64,000 nt of DNA. Source: Polynucleobacter sp. MWH-UH35A (GTDB taxonomy: Bacteria > Pseudomonadota > Gammaproteobacteria > Burkholderiales > Burkholderiaceae). How positions within the stretch are numbered: the first letter of the stretch is position 1; every line of letters starts with the position of its first letter. The notes beneath the pieces were generated by a model, which searched no databases, was not told the DNA's origin, and saw only the letters and a program-made list of their open reading frames with translations. The stretch covers positions 992,001 to 1,056,000 of the forward strand of contig NZ_CP061285.1 of NCBI RefSeq assembly GCF_018687075.1, in the 5' to 3' direction. The position numbers and the translations under genes are program-made. This document shows, piece after piece, positions 28,592-37,522 of the stretch.

Positions 28592-28620
28592 TTCTTACCG
28601 ATTCAGGTCTAATCCATTGC

Positions 28621-29190
28621 ATGGCATCAGCCCAAGAACTATCTGACTTTCTGAGTAGTGTCGAGCAGCGTGCTTTTAAGCAGGCGGTTTATGCCGTGCG
28701 GGATGATGACGCCGCTTTAGATATTGTTCAAGACGCCATGATCAAATTGACCGAAAAGTATGGCGATCGGCCCGCAACGGAACTCCCTCTGGTGTTCACT
28801 CGCATCCTGCAAAACCGCATTCACGACTGGTTTAGACGCCAAAAGGTCCGAAATACCTGGGTCAGCTTGTTCTCCAGCATGGGCAAAAAGGGTGATGAAA
28901 ACGATGATTTTGACCCCCTAGAGTCCCTTTCAGCCCCAGATGACAGTGAAATTCACCAGGATGGGGCTTTTAAACTTGAAAAGAGTCAGCTTTTACAGGC
29001 TCTGGAGTCAGAAATATCTAAATTGCCTGTACGTCAACGAGAAGCCTTCCTGATGCGTTATTGGGATGAGCTAAGTATTACGGAGACGGCCCAGGCGATG
29101 AATTGCAGTGAGGGAAGTGTCAAAACTCACTGCTCTAGAGCCACTCAAACATTAGCTAAAGCATTGAAATTAAAAGGAATTACGCTGTGA
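28621..29190 (+). CDS. RNA polymerase sigma factor, ECF-like
   Basis: This is a 189-residue sigma-70 family protein. Region 2 is in the first 90 residues (FKQAVYAVRDDDAALDIVQDAMIKLTEKY, then TRILQNRIHDWFRRQKVRNTW). Region 4 is at about 125-185, with LPVRQREAFLMRYWDELSITETAQAMNCSEGSVKTHCSRA forming the helix-turn-helix. A charged acidic linker (GDENDDFDPLESLSAPDD) joins them, and regions 1 and 3 are absent, as in group 4 factors. Its last codon overlaps a GTG start of a one-TM protein, the usual position for an anti-sigma factor. Target promoters are unknown. Confidence 0.88.
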   Translation: MASAQELSDFLSSVEQRAFKQAVYAVRDDDAALDIVQDAMIKLTEKYGDRPATELPLVFTRILQNRIHDWFRRQKVRNTWVSLFSSMGKKGDENDDFDPLESLSAPDDSEIHQDGAFKLEKSQLLQALESEISKLPVRQREAFLMRYWDELSITETAQAMNCSEGSVKTHCSRATQTLAKALKLKGITL

Positions 29191-29645
29191 AACACTTTGA
29201 TGACCAATTTACCCAGACCCAAGTCGACCAATTTGGTCAGGCTAGCGCTGCCCTGCTCCGTCAAGGTACTCAGAATATTCCGCAGCACATCAAGGATCGC
29301 CTTTATGCCGCGCGTATGAAGGCCCTTTCTGTCAGGAAGCCAGAAAAAGTACGCCTTCAAAAGCAAGTTTTGGCAGGCTCAGCCCGCAATTGGACTTCTG
29401 GATCTAGTGGAGTATGGGACACCGTGGGCTGGATTGCACCTCTTGTGGTGTTGGTATTTGGTCTCATCGGTATAGCTCAATGGCAAGATGACTCACGTAT
29501 TAATGACATCGCTGAAGTCGATGCTGCGTTATTAACGGATGATGTGCCACCAGATGCGTATGCCGACAGCGGTTTTATGGCCTTTCTCAAAAACGGCTCA
29601 CTCTCCGAATCGGATAACACAGCCGATTCTATTCAAAGCAAATAA
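29187..29645 (+). CDS. DUF3619 family one-TM protein, candidate anti-sigma factor
   Basis: This 152-residue protein starts at GTG 29187, inside the sigma factor's stop region (GTGA, 4-bp overlap), so the two are probably translated together. I recognise it as DUF3619. The N-terminal 80 residues are polar and helical (QVDQFGQASAALLRQGTQ, then IPQHIKDRLYAARMKAL). One transmembrane helix lies at about 82-99, followed by an acidic periplasmic tail of about 50 residues. This topology fits an anti-sigma factor holding the upstream sigma at the membrane. That role is inferred from position and topology; no zinc-binding ZAS motif is visible. Confidence 0.75.
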   Translation: MKHFDDQFTQTQVDQFGQASAALLRQGTQNIPQHIKDRLYAARMKALSVRKPEKVRLQKQVLAGSARNWTSGSSGVWDTVGWIAPLVVLVFGLIGIAQWQDDSRINDIAEVDAALLTDDVPPDAYADSGFMAFLKNGSLSESDNTADSIQSK

Positions 29646-29659
29646 TTACTGAACGTTTG

Positions 29660-30280
29660 ATGTCACTGACAACTCGATCGCAAAAATTTTTCAGCCTTGT
29701 GCTGTTTGTATTTTTTTGCGCCATCCAGATTGCTCCTGCACATGCGCAATCTTCAACAGGCCCCGCTCATGGAAAGGCCTCTGGCATTCCTGAGAGAAAA
29801 CCCGATGGTACATGGGAGAGTCTTAAGCCTGCACAACAAAAAATCTTGGCGCCACTCGAGAGTGACTGGGATTACATGCTGCCAGATAGTCGTAAAAAAT
29901 GGACTCAAGTTGCAAACATCTACCCCAAAATGAGTACTCAAGATCAGGAGCGCCTTCAGTCACGTATGGCTGGCTGGTCCAACCTATCTCAAAAGGAACG
30001 TCGCATTGCCCGGGAAAATTATCTAGCGAGTCTGAAGTTTCCAGCCGAGAAAAAAGCTGAGGCCTGGAGTGCCTATCAAAAACTCACCGATGAACAAAAG
30101 AAGAAGCTGGCTGACTCTGAGGCGAAAAAGAAGCCTACCGCAGCCAATGCGCCTACTTTGCAACAGCACCCTATCTCACCCAAAGCCACCCTTCCCACTA
30201 CCGTCATAGCCCCAAGCGCCCCCACCACACCTGCAGAAAACTCCGGATCTAATTCGGAAAGCAGTTCTTCCAGCAACTGA
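29660..30280 (+). CDS. DUF3106 domain-containing exported protein
   Basis: This 206-residue protein starts at ATG 29660 (a TTG sits just before it). A signal peptide is cleaved after AHA at about residue 29. The mature part has a DUF3106 core (about 50-135) with repeated aromatic helices such as LKPAQQKILAPLESDWDYML, SRKKWTQVANIYPKMS and LSQKERRIARENYLA. It ends in a low-complexity Pro/Thr/Ser tail. The periplasmic function is unknown. It follows DUF3619 after 14 bp and precedes the RDD gene by 8 bp, so it is probably in the sigma factor's operon. Confidence 0.8.
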   Translation: MSLTTRSQKFFSLVLFVFFCAIQIAPAHAQSSTGPAHGKASGIPERKPDGTWESLKPAQQKILAPLESDWDYMLPDSRKKWTQVANIYPKMSTQDQERLQSRMAGWSNLSQKERRIARENYLASLKFPAEKKAEAWSAYQKLTDEQKKKLADSEAKKKPTAANAPTLQQHPISPKATLPTTVIAPSAPTTPAENSGSNSESSSSSN

Positions 30281-30288
30281 GCGCCCTC

Positions 30289-30825
30289 ATGACACCGGCC
30301 GAGTTAGATGCACTCCCGTCTCCACGATTTTGGCGCCGAGTGTCATGTTGTCTTTATGAGCAATTGGTTTTACTAGGTGTTATTGCATTTACCTTTCTTG
30401 TCCCCAATCTTGGTTTAGGAATTCTGTTTGGTATTTCATTGCCTAGTTGGCTTACTTTCCTTTATCTCTATACGGTTTTAGGAATCTACTTTGTCTGGTA
30501 CTGGACAAAGTCTGGGCAAACGCTTGCCATGCAAACTTGGCGTGTCCGCATTATTGGACCGCATGGATATAACCCGACCAGACGACAAGCATTCTGGCGC
30601 TATGTGTATGGCTCTCTTTGGCTAATTCCATGCGTTTTATTGCAATGGGCTTTTCATCTTGAGAAGTGGCAAATTATTGAAATGCTCTTCACCGTTGCAT
30701 TATTTATTTGGCCCTCAAGTATTTATTTTGATCGTCAGAATTTTTTGCATCGTCAAAGCCTTCCCGATAGATTGGCTCGTACGCGCTTGGTCGAGCTTCC
30801 TAAAAATCTTGTGACACTGTCCTAA
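30289..30825 (+). CDS. RDD family membrane protein
   Basis: This is a 178-residue inner-membrane protein with the RDD-domain layout. The N-terminal FWRRVSCCLYEQLVLLGVIAF is followed by a second helix pair (LFGISLPSWLTFLYLYTVLGIYFVWYW), the TLAMQTWRVRI segment, and two further hydrophobic stretches. RDD proteins are small multi-span proteins of mostly unknown function; some are implicated in ion or proton exchange. It is the last gene of the sigma/DUF3619/DUF3106 cluster, convergent with the permease gene 9 bp away. Confidence 0.8.
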   Translation: MTPAELDALPSPRFWRRVSCCLYEQLVLLGVIAFTFLVPNLGLGILFGISLPSWLTFLYLYTVLGIYFVWYWTKSGQTLAMQTWRVRIIGPHGYNPTRRQAFWRYVYGSLWLIPCVLLQWAFHLEKWQIIEMLFTVALFIWPSSIYFDRQNFLHRQSLPDRLARTRLVELPKNLVTLS

Positions 30826-30834
30826 CTACAAGCA

Positions 30835-33309
30835 TTAAGCTTCGCGGAGGCACTCCACTGCAGTCGCTTCCTGAATGTTTTTCTGAGAGCGATAGCCAGA
30901 TGCAAGGCATGCAAGTACACCAAACACAATACCCATTAATGCTGCCTGACCAAAGGCATTAAATTGAATCTCCATGACGTAGCGACCTAAAGCCCAAGCA
31001 GCAGTAGCCGATGCAAGACCAGCCAACAACCCTGCCAATAACCCAGTCAACACCAGCTCTATATTGGAAATTTGCGCTAATGTAGCGCGCGAGGCTCCTA
31101 AAGCTTTTAACAGAGCAGCATTCTTATAGCGCACATCTTGAGTGGCAGCCATTGCTGACATCAAGACCAAAATTGCCGCTGCAATAGTGAAAGCCAGCAA
31201 CAGACCCAAAACGGAGGATAGTTTATTCAGTACCTCCTGAATCTGTTGCAGTGAAGCCGATACATCCACAATAGTGAGATTAGGATAGGCCTGACTTAAT
31301 CGAAAATCTAATGACTCATGATTGGGTGGCTGATAGTACGAAGTGATCCAGGACTGCGGCAATGATTGCAACTGAGCTGGCGGCATGATGACAAAAAAAT
31401 TGACACGCATTGAACCCCAATCCAACTTACGCAAAGAAGTGATGGGGGCAGTGATTTTTTCACCAGCAACCTCAAAGCTAAGTTGATCGCCTAATTTCAA
31501 GTTCAGGGTTTTAGCAATCCCAGTCTCCATGGAAATCTGCGGTGCATCACCGTCTATCCATTTACCTGACGCAATCTGGTTTCCTGGCGGCAGTTGGGTT
31601 GTATATGACAAATTAAACTCACGATCCACTAAACGCTTGGCATTCTCTTCGGCAAAATCATTGGGTGAGATATCTCTATCGTTGATATTGATGAGTCGTC
31701 CACGTACCATGGGATAAAACTCGGGACTGGCAAGACCGGCATTCTCGAGCAACTCCGTCAGCCCTTGCTTTTGATCACTCTGTACATTAATCATGAAACG
31801 ATTCGGCGCATCGTTCGGAATGTTTCCCTGCCAGGCACTTAAAAAATCAGCGCGCAATAACAAGACGAGAAGGAGCGCCATCAGCGCAATCCCAAGCGCG
31901 GTAATTTGCACGACCGCTAACCCTGCTCTGCGCCCTTGAGACAAAATGACAAACCCAAATGCAAAACGCTTTGTTCGTATGGCGCTAAGAATTCGTAGAG
32001 CACCCCAAGATGCTATTGCGAAAACCAAAATTGCGGCCCCAAAACTAAAACAAGTCCACATGGCCAGCTTCCAGTCACGAGCCGCAAGCATGATCAAGGA
32101 AGCAGCAGCACCCATTCCACATAAAGCCGTTGCTAAAGTAGAGATATCAACCCCATCAAATTCTTTTCGAATCAACCGAATTGGCGAGACCTTAACCAAG
32201 CTGAAAATTGAGGGAGCTGCAAAACCAAATAGTAGACACCAAGCGACTAAGATACTCCACAGAACAGGCCATAACGAAACTGAGGGTAAATCCGTTAACA
32301 CCAAATTGCCCAAGAGTATTGTCAATACATACTGCCCAAGGTAACCCAACATAGAGCCAAAGAATGCTGCAAACAACCCGAGTCCGATTAAGGTTTGTGC
32401 CTGGCGTGCAAGAATAGTTCTGGAGCTTGCACCAAGACATTTATAAACCGCACAAGCATCAGCCTGTTTGCGAGTGTAGCGTTGGGCAGATAGTGCGATA
32501 GCTACGGCAGCAACCATTGCGGTTAATAAAGCAATCAACGATAAGAATCGATCTGCACGCTCTAGAGTTTTTCGCATCATCGGCTGCGTATTCTCGAGAG
32601 ATTCAATACGAATACCCTTCAATGCATCTCTCTCAATATATTGAGCCGCCCACATTGCATAATCATTGATGTTTCTATCAGAGCCCGCTAAGAGCAGTCG
32701 GTAGGTAACCCTACTACCAGGCCCAATGAGGCCGGTATCACTTAAATCCGCTAGCGACATCATCACCCTAGGGGCGAAGTTCATAAATCCGGCGCCACGG
32801 TCTAGCTCGCGCTCTAGGATGCCACCAATCACAAAGGTTTTTTGACCGAGCACGATAGAGTCACCCACCGTAGCATGCAGACTTGCCAACATAGCAGGAT
32901 CTACCCAAACAAAGCCTTTCTCAGGACCAGAGGTGGATGACGCCGCATGATTGCTTGACTGAACCCGCAATGCGCCACGAAGAGGGTATTGGGGGCTTAC
33001 CGCTTTCAGTGAGGCTAATTTACTGTGCGAGCCAACAGTCGCCATACTCGGAAATACGACTGTCTGAGCCAGTTGCAAATGTTGGATATTTGCCTGATCT
33101 ACGAATAGCTTGGGTAACGGTTGATCAGAAGCAATCAGCAAATCGGATGCCAAGAGTTGGCGAGCATCAAATGCAAATGCCCTTTGCATGCGATCTGCCA
33201 AAAAACCAACACTGGAAAGTGCGGTCACGGAAAGCGTCAACGCAAGCAACAACCAAGCCAATTCTCTTGCACGCACATCACGCCGCAGACTTCCTAAAAA
33301 ACGAAGCAT
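30835..33309 (-). CDS. FtsX-like ABC transporter permease (YbbP type)
   Basis: This is an 824-residue membrane protein with an N-terminal helix (about 15-35), a large periplasmic region and an FtsX-type four-helix core near 255-370. A central group of helices follows (about 385-490), then a second periplasmic domain and a second FtsX core near 695-815. Sequence such as RYTRKQADACAVYKCLGASSRTILARQ and RYKNAALLKALGASRATLAQI marks the coupling loops. It resembles YbbP-like permeases annotated as lysophospholipase/toxin export components. No partner ATPase is encoded beside it here, so it must be supplied elsewhere. Confidence 0.85.
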   Translation of the reverse strand: MLRFLGSLRRDVRARELAWLLLALTLSVTALSSVGFLADRMQRAFAFDARQLLASDLLIASDQPLPKLFVDQANIQHLQLAQTVVFPSMATVGSHSKLASLKAVSPQYPLRGALRVQSSNHAASSTSGPEKGFVWVDPAMLASLHATVGDSIVLGQKTFVIGGILERELDRGAGFMNFAPRVMMSLADLSDTGLIGPGSRVTYRLLLAGSDRNINDYAMWAAQYIERDALKGIRIESLENTQPMMRKTLERADRFLSLIALLTAMVAAVAIALSAQRYTRKQADACAVYKCLGASSRTILARQAQTLIGLGLFAAFFGSMLGYLGQYVLTILLGNLVLTDLPSVSLWPVLWSILVAWCLLFGFAAPSIFSLVKVSPIRLIRKEFDGVDISTLATALCGMGAAASLIMLAARDWKLAMWTCFSFGAAILVFAIASWGALRILSAIRTKRFAFGFVILSQGRRAGLAVVQITALGIALMALLLVLLLRADFLSAWQGNIPNDAPNRFMINVQSDQKQGLTELLENAGLASPEFYPMVRGRLININDRDISPNDFAEENAKRLVDREFNLSYTTQLPPGNQIASGKWIDGDAPQISMETGIAKTLNLKLGDQLSFEVAGEKITAPITSLRKLDWGSMRVNFFVIMPPAQLQSLPQSWITSYYQPPNHESLDFRLSQAYPNLTIVDVSASLQQIQEVLNKLSSVLGLLLAFTIAAAILVLMSAMAATQDVRYKNAALLKALGASRATLAQISNIELVLTGLLAGLLAGLASATAAWALGRYVMEIQFNAFGQAALMGIVFGVLACLASGYRSQKNIQEATAVECLREA

Positions 33310-33317
33310 GCCGTTAA

Positions 33318-34103
33318 TTAAATGGCTTGGATTTGCCCGCCATCCACTCGCAGGATAGTCCCCGTAATGAAAGAGGCATTTTGGCTAGCTAAGAATGCTG
33401 CAGCGTCGCCGTACTCTTTGGGGTCGCCATACCTTCCCATCGGAATTTGGCTCAAGCTGGATTTGACAACCTCTTCATAGCTTTTACCCTCGCGTTTAGC
33501 ACGTGCTTCATCCAATTGACGCAAGCGGTCAGTTGCCACTCTGCCAGGCATGATGACGTTAACGGTAATACCCTCTGCTGCCACCTCCGCGGCCAAAGTC
33601 TTGGACCATCCCAGCAATGCTGCACGCAAAGTATTTGAAATGGCCAAATTTTTAATTGGCGCAATAGCACCTGAAGTAGTGCTCGTGATCACTCGACCCC
33701 ATTTGCGCTGACGCATGCCTGGCAATACTCGATCGGTGATCGCAATAAGCGACAAAACCATATCGTTAAAGCTCTTTTGCCACAACGCTGGATCTTGGCC
33801 AGCCGCAGGTGTGGGAGGTGGCCCACCCGTGTTATTAATTAAAATATCGATTGGGCCCAACTCTTTTTCAATCCTGGATACTAAGCCATCAATAACGGAT
33901 GCATCAGACAAATCCCAGTTGAGTGCAAGGGCTTGTCCACCAGCAGCCTCAATTAATTTCACGGATTGCTGCAAGCCTTCAGCATTGCGACCAGTGACAG
34001 CGACTTTGACGCCCTCTTTAGCCAATGCAACCGCCATAGCTTGTCCTAAGCCACGGCTAGAAGCCATCACCAAGGCCACTTTTCCTTTTAATCCTAAATC
34101 CAT
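33318..34103 (-). CDS. SDR family protein with atypical active site
   Basis: This is a 261-residue short-chain dehydrogenase/reductase-fold protein. ATG 34103 has GGAG 6 nt upstream; the open frame extends further to 34130 without a better start. The nucleotide motif is degenerate (MASSRGLG, first Gly replaced by Ala14). Where the catalytic Tyr-x-x-x-Lys should be, I read Ser156-Asn-Thr-Leu-Arg160. The rest (NNTGG, WGRVITSTTSG, the C-terminal ITGTILRVDGG) is normal. It matches the beta-ketoacyl reductase-like SDR subgroup lacking a standard tetrad, so oxidoreductase activity is doubtful. It is co-directional with the Bug gene upstream. Confidence 0.85.
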   Translation of the reverse strand: MDLGLKGKVALVMASSRGLGQAMAVALAKEGVKVAVTGRNAEGLQQSVKLIEAAGGQALALNWDLSDASVIDGLVSRIEKELGPIDILINNTGGPPPTPAAGQDPALWQKSFNDMVLSLIAITDRVLPGMRQRKWGRVITSTTSGAIAPIKNLAISNTLRAALLGWSKTLAAEVAAEGITVNVIMPGRVATDRLRQLDEARAKREGKSYEEVVKSSLSQIPMGRYGDPKEYGDAAAFLASQNASFITGTILRVDGGQIQAI

Positions 34104-34142
34104 TTTGTCTCCAAAAACGAATACCGCCAAACTTAATTACTT

Positions 34143-34170
34143 ATTGCTAATTACCAATTGCTAATTGCCA
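34143..34170. repeat. 14-bp tandem repeat, two copies
   Basis: Two adjacent copies, attgctaattacca and attgctaattgcca, differ at one base. A partial third copy precedes them. They lie between the SDR start and the Bug receptor stop codon. The AT-rich repeat may be only polymerase slippage. Confidence 0.6.
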
Positions 34171-34178
34171 ACTCTTTT

Positions 34179-35180
34179 TTAATCTAATTGTAATTTTTGC
34201 TTAGCAACGACTTCTTTGTAAACAGTGTATTCGGCCTTGATCTCTTTTGCAAAGGCTTCGGAGCCATTCACATTAATCAATGAGCCCGTATCTTCAATAC
34301 GCTTTTTGACTGCGGGATCGGCCACTACTTTTTGTAATGCGGCGGTGTACTTTTCAACAACATCCTTTGGTATTCCCGCTGGCCCTAAAAGACCGTAATA
34401 GGCCATCCGATTTACTGGAGCCAAACCCACTTCAGCAAACGTTGGCACGTTAGGCAACTGCGCCAACCGCTTCGGAGCAGCAACCACGATTGGCACGAGC
34501 TTGCCATCTTTGATAAATGGCAACGAGGATGGCAAGTTATCAAAGATCATGGAAACTTGACCGCCCACGGTATCAGCGAGTGCTGGCCCCGCGCCACGAT
34601 ATGGAATATGGACAATATAGACGCCCGTTAAACTTTTAAATAACTCAGTCTGCAAATGACCAATGCCGCCGGTACCAGAGCTTGAATAGGAATACTTCCC
34701 AGGGTTAGCCTTCAAAACTTCCATGAAGGTCTTGAAGTCTTTTGCCGGGAACGATGAATTAACGGCAATGATGTTAGGGGTCGCAGCGATATTGCTAATT
34801 GCCGTGAAATCCGTCACAGGGTCGTAGCCAATTTTAGGATTGATAGCCGGGTTTGCTGCAGTTGTAGAAACCGTCGCCATGCCAATCGTGTAACCATCTT
34901 TAGGCGCGCGCATCACCTCTAAAGCACCAATCGAGCCACCACCACCTGCCTTATTTTCAACAATGACCGGTTGCCCAAGCTGACGTCCTAAAGCATCGCC
35001 CACGGCACGCGCAATGATATCGGTACTACCGCCTGGCGCAAATGGTACAACTAGACGTATCGGCTTATTCGGGAAGGTTTGTGCGTTAACACTGCCAACA
35101 GCAAAGATTCCAGCCATTAAAGACAGGGCTGTGTTAACAAGCACGTATCTAAGAGATAGTTGTGATGATAATAAGTTCAT
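34179..35180 (-). CDS. Bug-type tricarboxylate transporter substrate-binding protein
   Basis: This is a 333-residue periplasmic receptor of the tripartite tricarboxylate transporter (Bug/TctC) family. A signal peptide ends near residue 34 (VNA then [21 protein letters not shown]). That is followed by the typical ligand loop [24 protein letters not shown] and the [18 protein letters not shown] segment. No TctA or TctB membrane genes are adjacent, which is common for Bug proteins in betaproteobacteria. The ligand, probably a carboxylate, cannot be read from the sequence. It lies 4 bp after the MCE-system lipoprotein gene, in the same direction. Confidence 0.9.
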   Translation of the reverse strand: MNLLSSQLSLRYVLVNTALSLMAGIFAVGSVNAQTFPNKPIRLVVPFAPGGSTDIIARAVGDALGRQLGQPVIVENKAGGGGSIGALEVMRAPKDGYTIGMATVSTTAANPAINPKIGYDPVTDFTAISNIAATPNIIAVNSSFPAKDFKTFMEVLKANPGKYSYSSSGTGGIGHLQTELFKSLTGVYIVHIPYRGAGPALADTVGGQVSMIFDNLPSSLPFIKDGKLVPIVVAAPKRLAQLPNVPTFAEVGLAPVNRMAYYGLLGPAGIPKDVVEKYTAALQKVVADPAVKKRIEDTGSLINVNGSEAFAKEIKAEYTVYKEVVAKQKLQLD

Positions 35181-35184
35181 AAAA

Positions 35185-35811
35185 TTACTGTCCTATAGGT
35201 TTTGGCAAATTGCCAGCATATTTATAGAGCTGCGCTTCGTATTCATTCAAGATTTGCGCAAGCGCTTCTTGCTGACCTAGCACCAGCGCTTGAGGTGTAT
35301 TGTCTTTGAGAGCCACTCTCTTGGTATAGCGATTTGCACCAATCAAGGGATTTGGTTTTCCAGCACTGGTTGCACGCAGGAAGAACTCAATGCTAACAAC
35401 GGCCTCAGGTTGATTGCGGTAATCACCATAAAACTCCTCTACTGTTGCTTGCAAAAAATAATATGGGAAGAGGCTATTACTTTGCCCGATCGTTGCCGAG
35501 AAAATATTTGCCTTATTCATCCATTGACGCTCTGCGTTCCCAATCATTTCTGAAGGAATGGTTGCATAGACGTTATAAAAATCCTTTTCATATCTCTGGT
35601 CACCAGTGCGATAAACCAAGGATCTGCCATCAAATGGCGGCGTAACAGAAACAGAACCCATCTTCAGCCAAATGTCTGTCCGAGCTACACGTGGTGCAGC
35701 AGTTCTTTCTGGGGCAACCATCCAGGTGGTCGGCCCCACCGGAGGTCTAGTTGGCAAAGAACAGGAGGCTAAAGCTAAGACCACCATTGAAAATAGGATG
35801 CGCTTCATCAT
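35185..35811 (-). CDS. ABC-type transport auxiliary lipoprotein (PqiC-like)
   Basis: This is a 208-residue lipoprotein with a clear lipobox (LASCS, Cys17) after a short signal peptide. Asp is not at +2, so outer-membrane sorting is expected. The domain (about 25-205) resembles the ABC_trans_aux family, which partners MCE proteins in PqiABC-type and related lipid transport systems. It overlaps the MlaD-like gene by 4 bp (ATGA) and is the last of the four-gene set. ATG at 35811 or 35808 are both possible. Confidence 0.82.
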   Translation of the reverse strand: MMKRILFSMVVLALASCSLPTRPPVGPTTWMVAPERTAAPRVARTDIWLKMGSVSVTPPFDGRSLVYRTGDQRYEKDFYNVYATIPSEMIGNAERQWMNKANIFSATIGQSNSLFPYYFLQATVEEFYGDYRNQPEAVVSIEFFLRATSAGKPNPLIGANRYTKRVALKDNTPQALVLGQQEALAQILNEYEAQLYKYAGNLPKPIGQ

Positions 35812-36734
35812 TTCTTGACTCCAGACTGGCTACCGCTACTATTAGGCGCAATTTTGGGAGGTGGATCGCTCCAAATGAGGCTCGAAGGTGCTTGACTAGC
35901 AATCCGGCTAAATTCATTGAGGTTTTCGCTGGCTTGCTTAATGTTTTCCATCGTCAATACCGTATCACCTTGAACACTGGTAATAGTTTGACGCAAAGAA
36001 ATGGTTGCCGCAGCCAACTCACGCATGAGTATGCCGAGCTCTTCTTTGTCGGTGGCCTTGGCAATACGCGCCATGATGATGTTTAACTGTTTTACAGACT
36101 CAATAACACCTTCATTACCTTTACCGTCACCAGCCATCATTACATTGAGATTGCCCAGCAGAGTATCAAGCTTCTTCTGAGTGCCGTCGATATTCATATC
36201 ATTCAGAGCGCTAATTAACTTTTGAATACCCGAAATAATTTCATCCGCTTGATTTGGCAGAGATGGAATCACTGGGTACTCAGGCTTCCAGGAATAAGGA
36301 AGTGTCGGAGTATCTGCAGCATTGGTCACAAAATCAAATTCGATATAGTTCACACCCGTAATACCCATCGATTTGACACGAGCACGCAAATGGTTTTTAA
36401 CAAACTCTGAAATTTGTTCTGCATTCACCTTTTCACCAAAAATCTGCATCCTGACAATCACATACTGACGACGATCATGAAAAGGCAAATCAGATTCATA
36501 AATATCGCCTGTTAGGCCAATCGAGGTAACTTGGCCGATCTTAACTCCACGGAATCGGACTGCCGCACCGGTATCCAGGCCAGTGACTGACTGCTTAATA
36601 TAAGTCTCAACCATAAAGGATTTTTGGAAGATTTTGCCTCCACCAAAAATGAGAATCACGGCAATGAGCACGCCTATTGCTGCGAGCACAAAAATACCTA
36701 AGCGAAAATAATTGGGATTTGAGTTATTACTCAT
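35808..36734 (-). CDS. MlaD-like MCE domain protein
   Basis: This is a 308-residue inner-membrane-anchored protein with one N-terminal transmembrane helix (about 12-30) and a single MCE domain (about 40-120: FMVETYIKQSVTGLDTGAAVRFRGVKIGQVTSIGL). A long helical C-terminal region and a Ser-rich tail follow. MCE proteins form hexameric rings that carry lipids between membranes. The longer helical tail suggests a tube-like or bridging form rather than the short MlaD of E. coli. Overlaps of 4 bp on both sides tie it to the ATPase and lipoprotein genes. Confidence 0.88.
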   Translation of the reverse strand: MSNNSNPNYFRLGIFVLAAIGVLIAVILIFGGGKIFQKSFMVETYIKQSVTGLDTGAAVRFRGVKIGQVTSIGLTGDIYESDLPFHDRRQYVIVRMQIFGEKVNAEQISEFVKNHLRARVKSMGITGVNYIEFDFVTNAADTPTLPYSWKPEYPVIPSLPNQADEIISGIQKLISALNDMNIDGTQKKLDTLLGNLNVMMAGDGKGNEGVIESVKQLNIIMARIAKATDKEELGILMRELAAATISLRQTITSVQGDTVLTMENIKQASENLNEFSRIASQAPSSLIWSDPPPKIAPNSSGSQSGVKK

Positions 36735-37522
36735 GCTGCGTCCTTGCTCATAATACGATTGAAGAATTGATGCACTCGTGGGTCTTTACTGGTATCGCGC
36801 AAAACCTTAGGATCGCCCTCGGCAATAATCCCTTTCGCGCCCTTATCAAGCATGATCACTTTGTCTGCAATCGCGTAGATGCTGGCAAGCTCATGCGAAA
36901 CAATGACAAACGTAATGCCTAAATTTTTCGATAGATCCAAAATTGTGCTATCCAAATCGGCAGAGGTAATGGGATCTAAACCGGCAGATGGTTCATCTAA
37001 GAATAATATTTTGGGATCGAGCGCCATGGCGCGCGCAATCGCCGCCCTCTTTTGCATGCCGCCACTAATTTCGCTTGGCATGTAAGTCTCATAGGGCAAT
37101 AGACCCACTAGGTCAAGCTTGCAACGGGCCAATAAATCCATTTGGGCTTGTGTTAGCTGGGTGTACTCCTGCATAAACAAGGTGACGTTATCTAGCAAAT
37201 TCATGGAGCCAAATAAGGCGCCTTGTTGATACATTACGCCAAAGCTAGTCATGATCTTTTGGCGCTCTGCCCCCTCTGCGGTTGTAATATTTTGACCCTC
37301 AATGAGGACATCGCCAGACAGAGGTTGATAGAGGCCAAAGAGATTTTTTAGCAAACTGGATTTACCACACCCTGAACCACCGAGGATGACAAAGATTTCA
37401 CCGTAATTGACTGTGAAATTGAGATTCTGCATGAGCACATTAGAGCCATAGCCTACTGTGAGGTTCTGGACGTCAATCGCGAACTCAGATTGATTCGGAG
37501 ATTTAGCTGGCGTATCCATCAA
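36731..37522 (-). CDS. MlaF-like ABC transporter ATP-binding protein
   Basis: This is a 263-residue cytoplasmic ATPase of the MCE lipid transporter. Walker A is GGSGCGKSSLL (about 49-59), the signature is SGGMQKRAAIARA, Walker B is ILFLDEPSAGLDP, and the switch histidine is in VIVSHELASIYAIADK. The sequence is closest in style to MlaF/Ttg2A ATPases. It overlaps the permease gene upstream and the MCE gene downstream by 4 bp each, so the subunits should be made in step. Confidence 0.92.
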   Translation of the reverse strand: MMDTPAKSPNQSEFAIDVQNLTVGYGSNVLMQNLNFTVNYGEIFVILGGSGCGKSSLLKNLFGLYQPLSGDVLIEGQNITTAEGAERQKIMTSFGVMYQQGALFGSMNLLDNVTLFMQEYTQLTQAQMDLLARCKLDLVGLLPYETYMPSEISGGMQKRAAIARAMALDPKILFLDEPSAGLDPITSADLDSTILDLSKNLGITFVIVSHELASIYAIADKVIMLDKGAKGIIAEGDPKVLRDTSKDPRVHQFFNRIMSKDAA

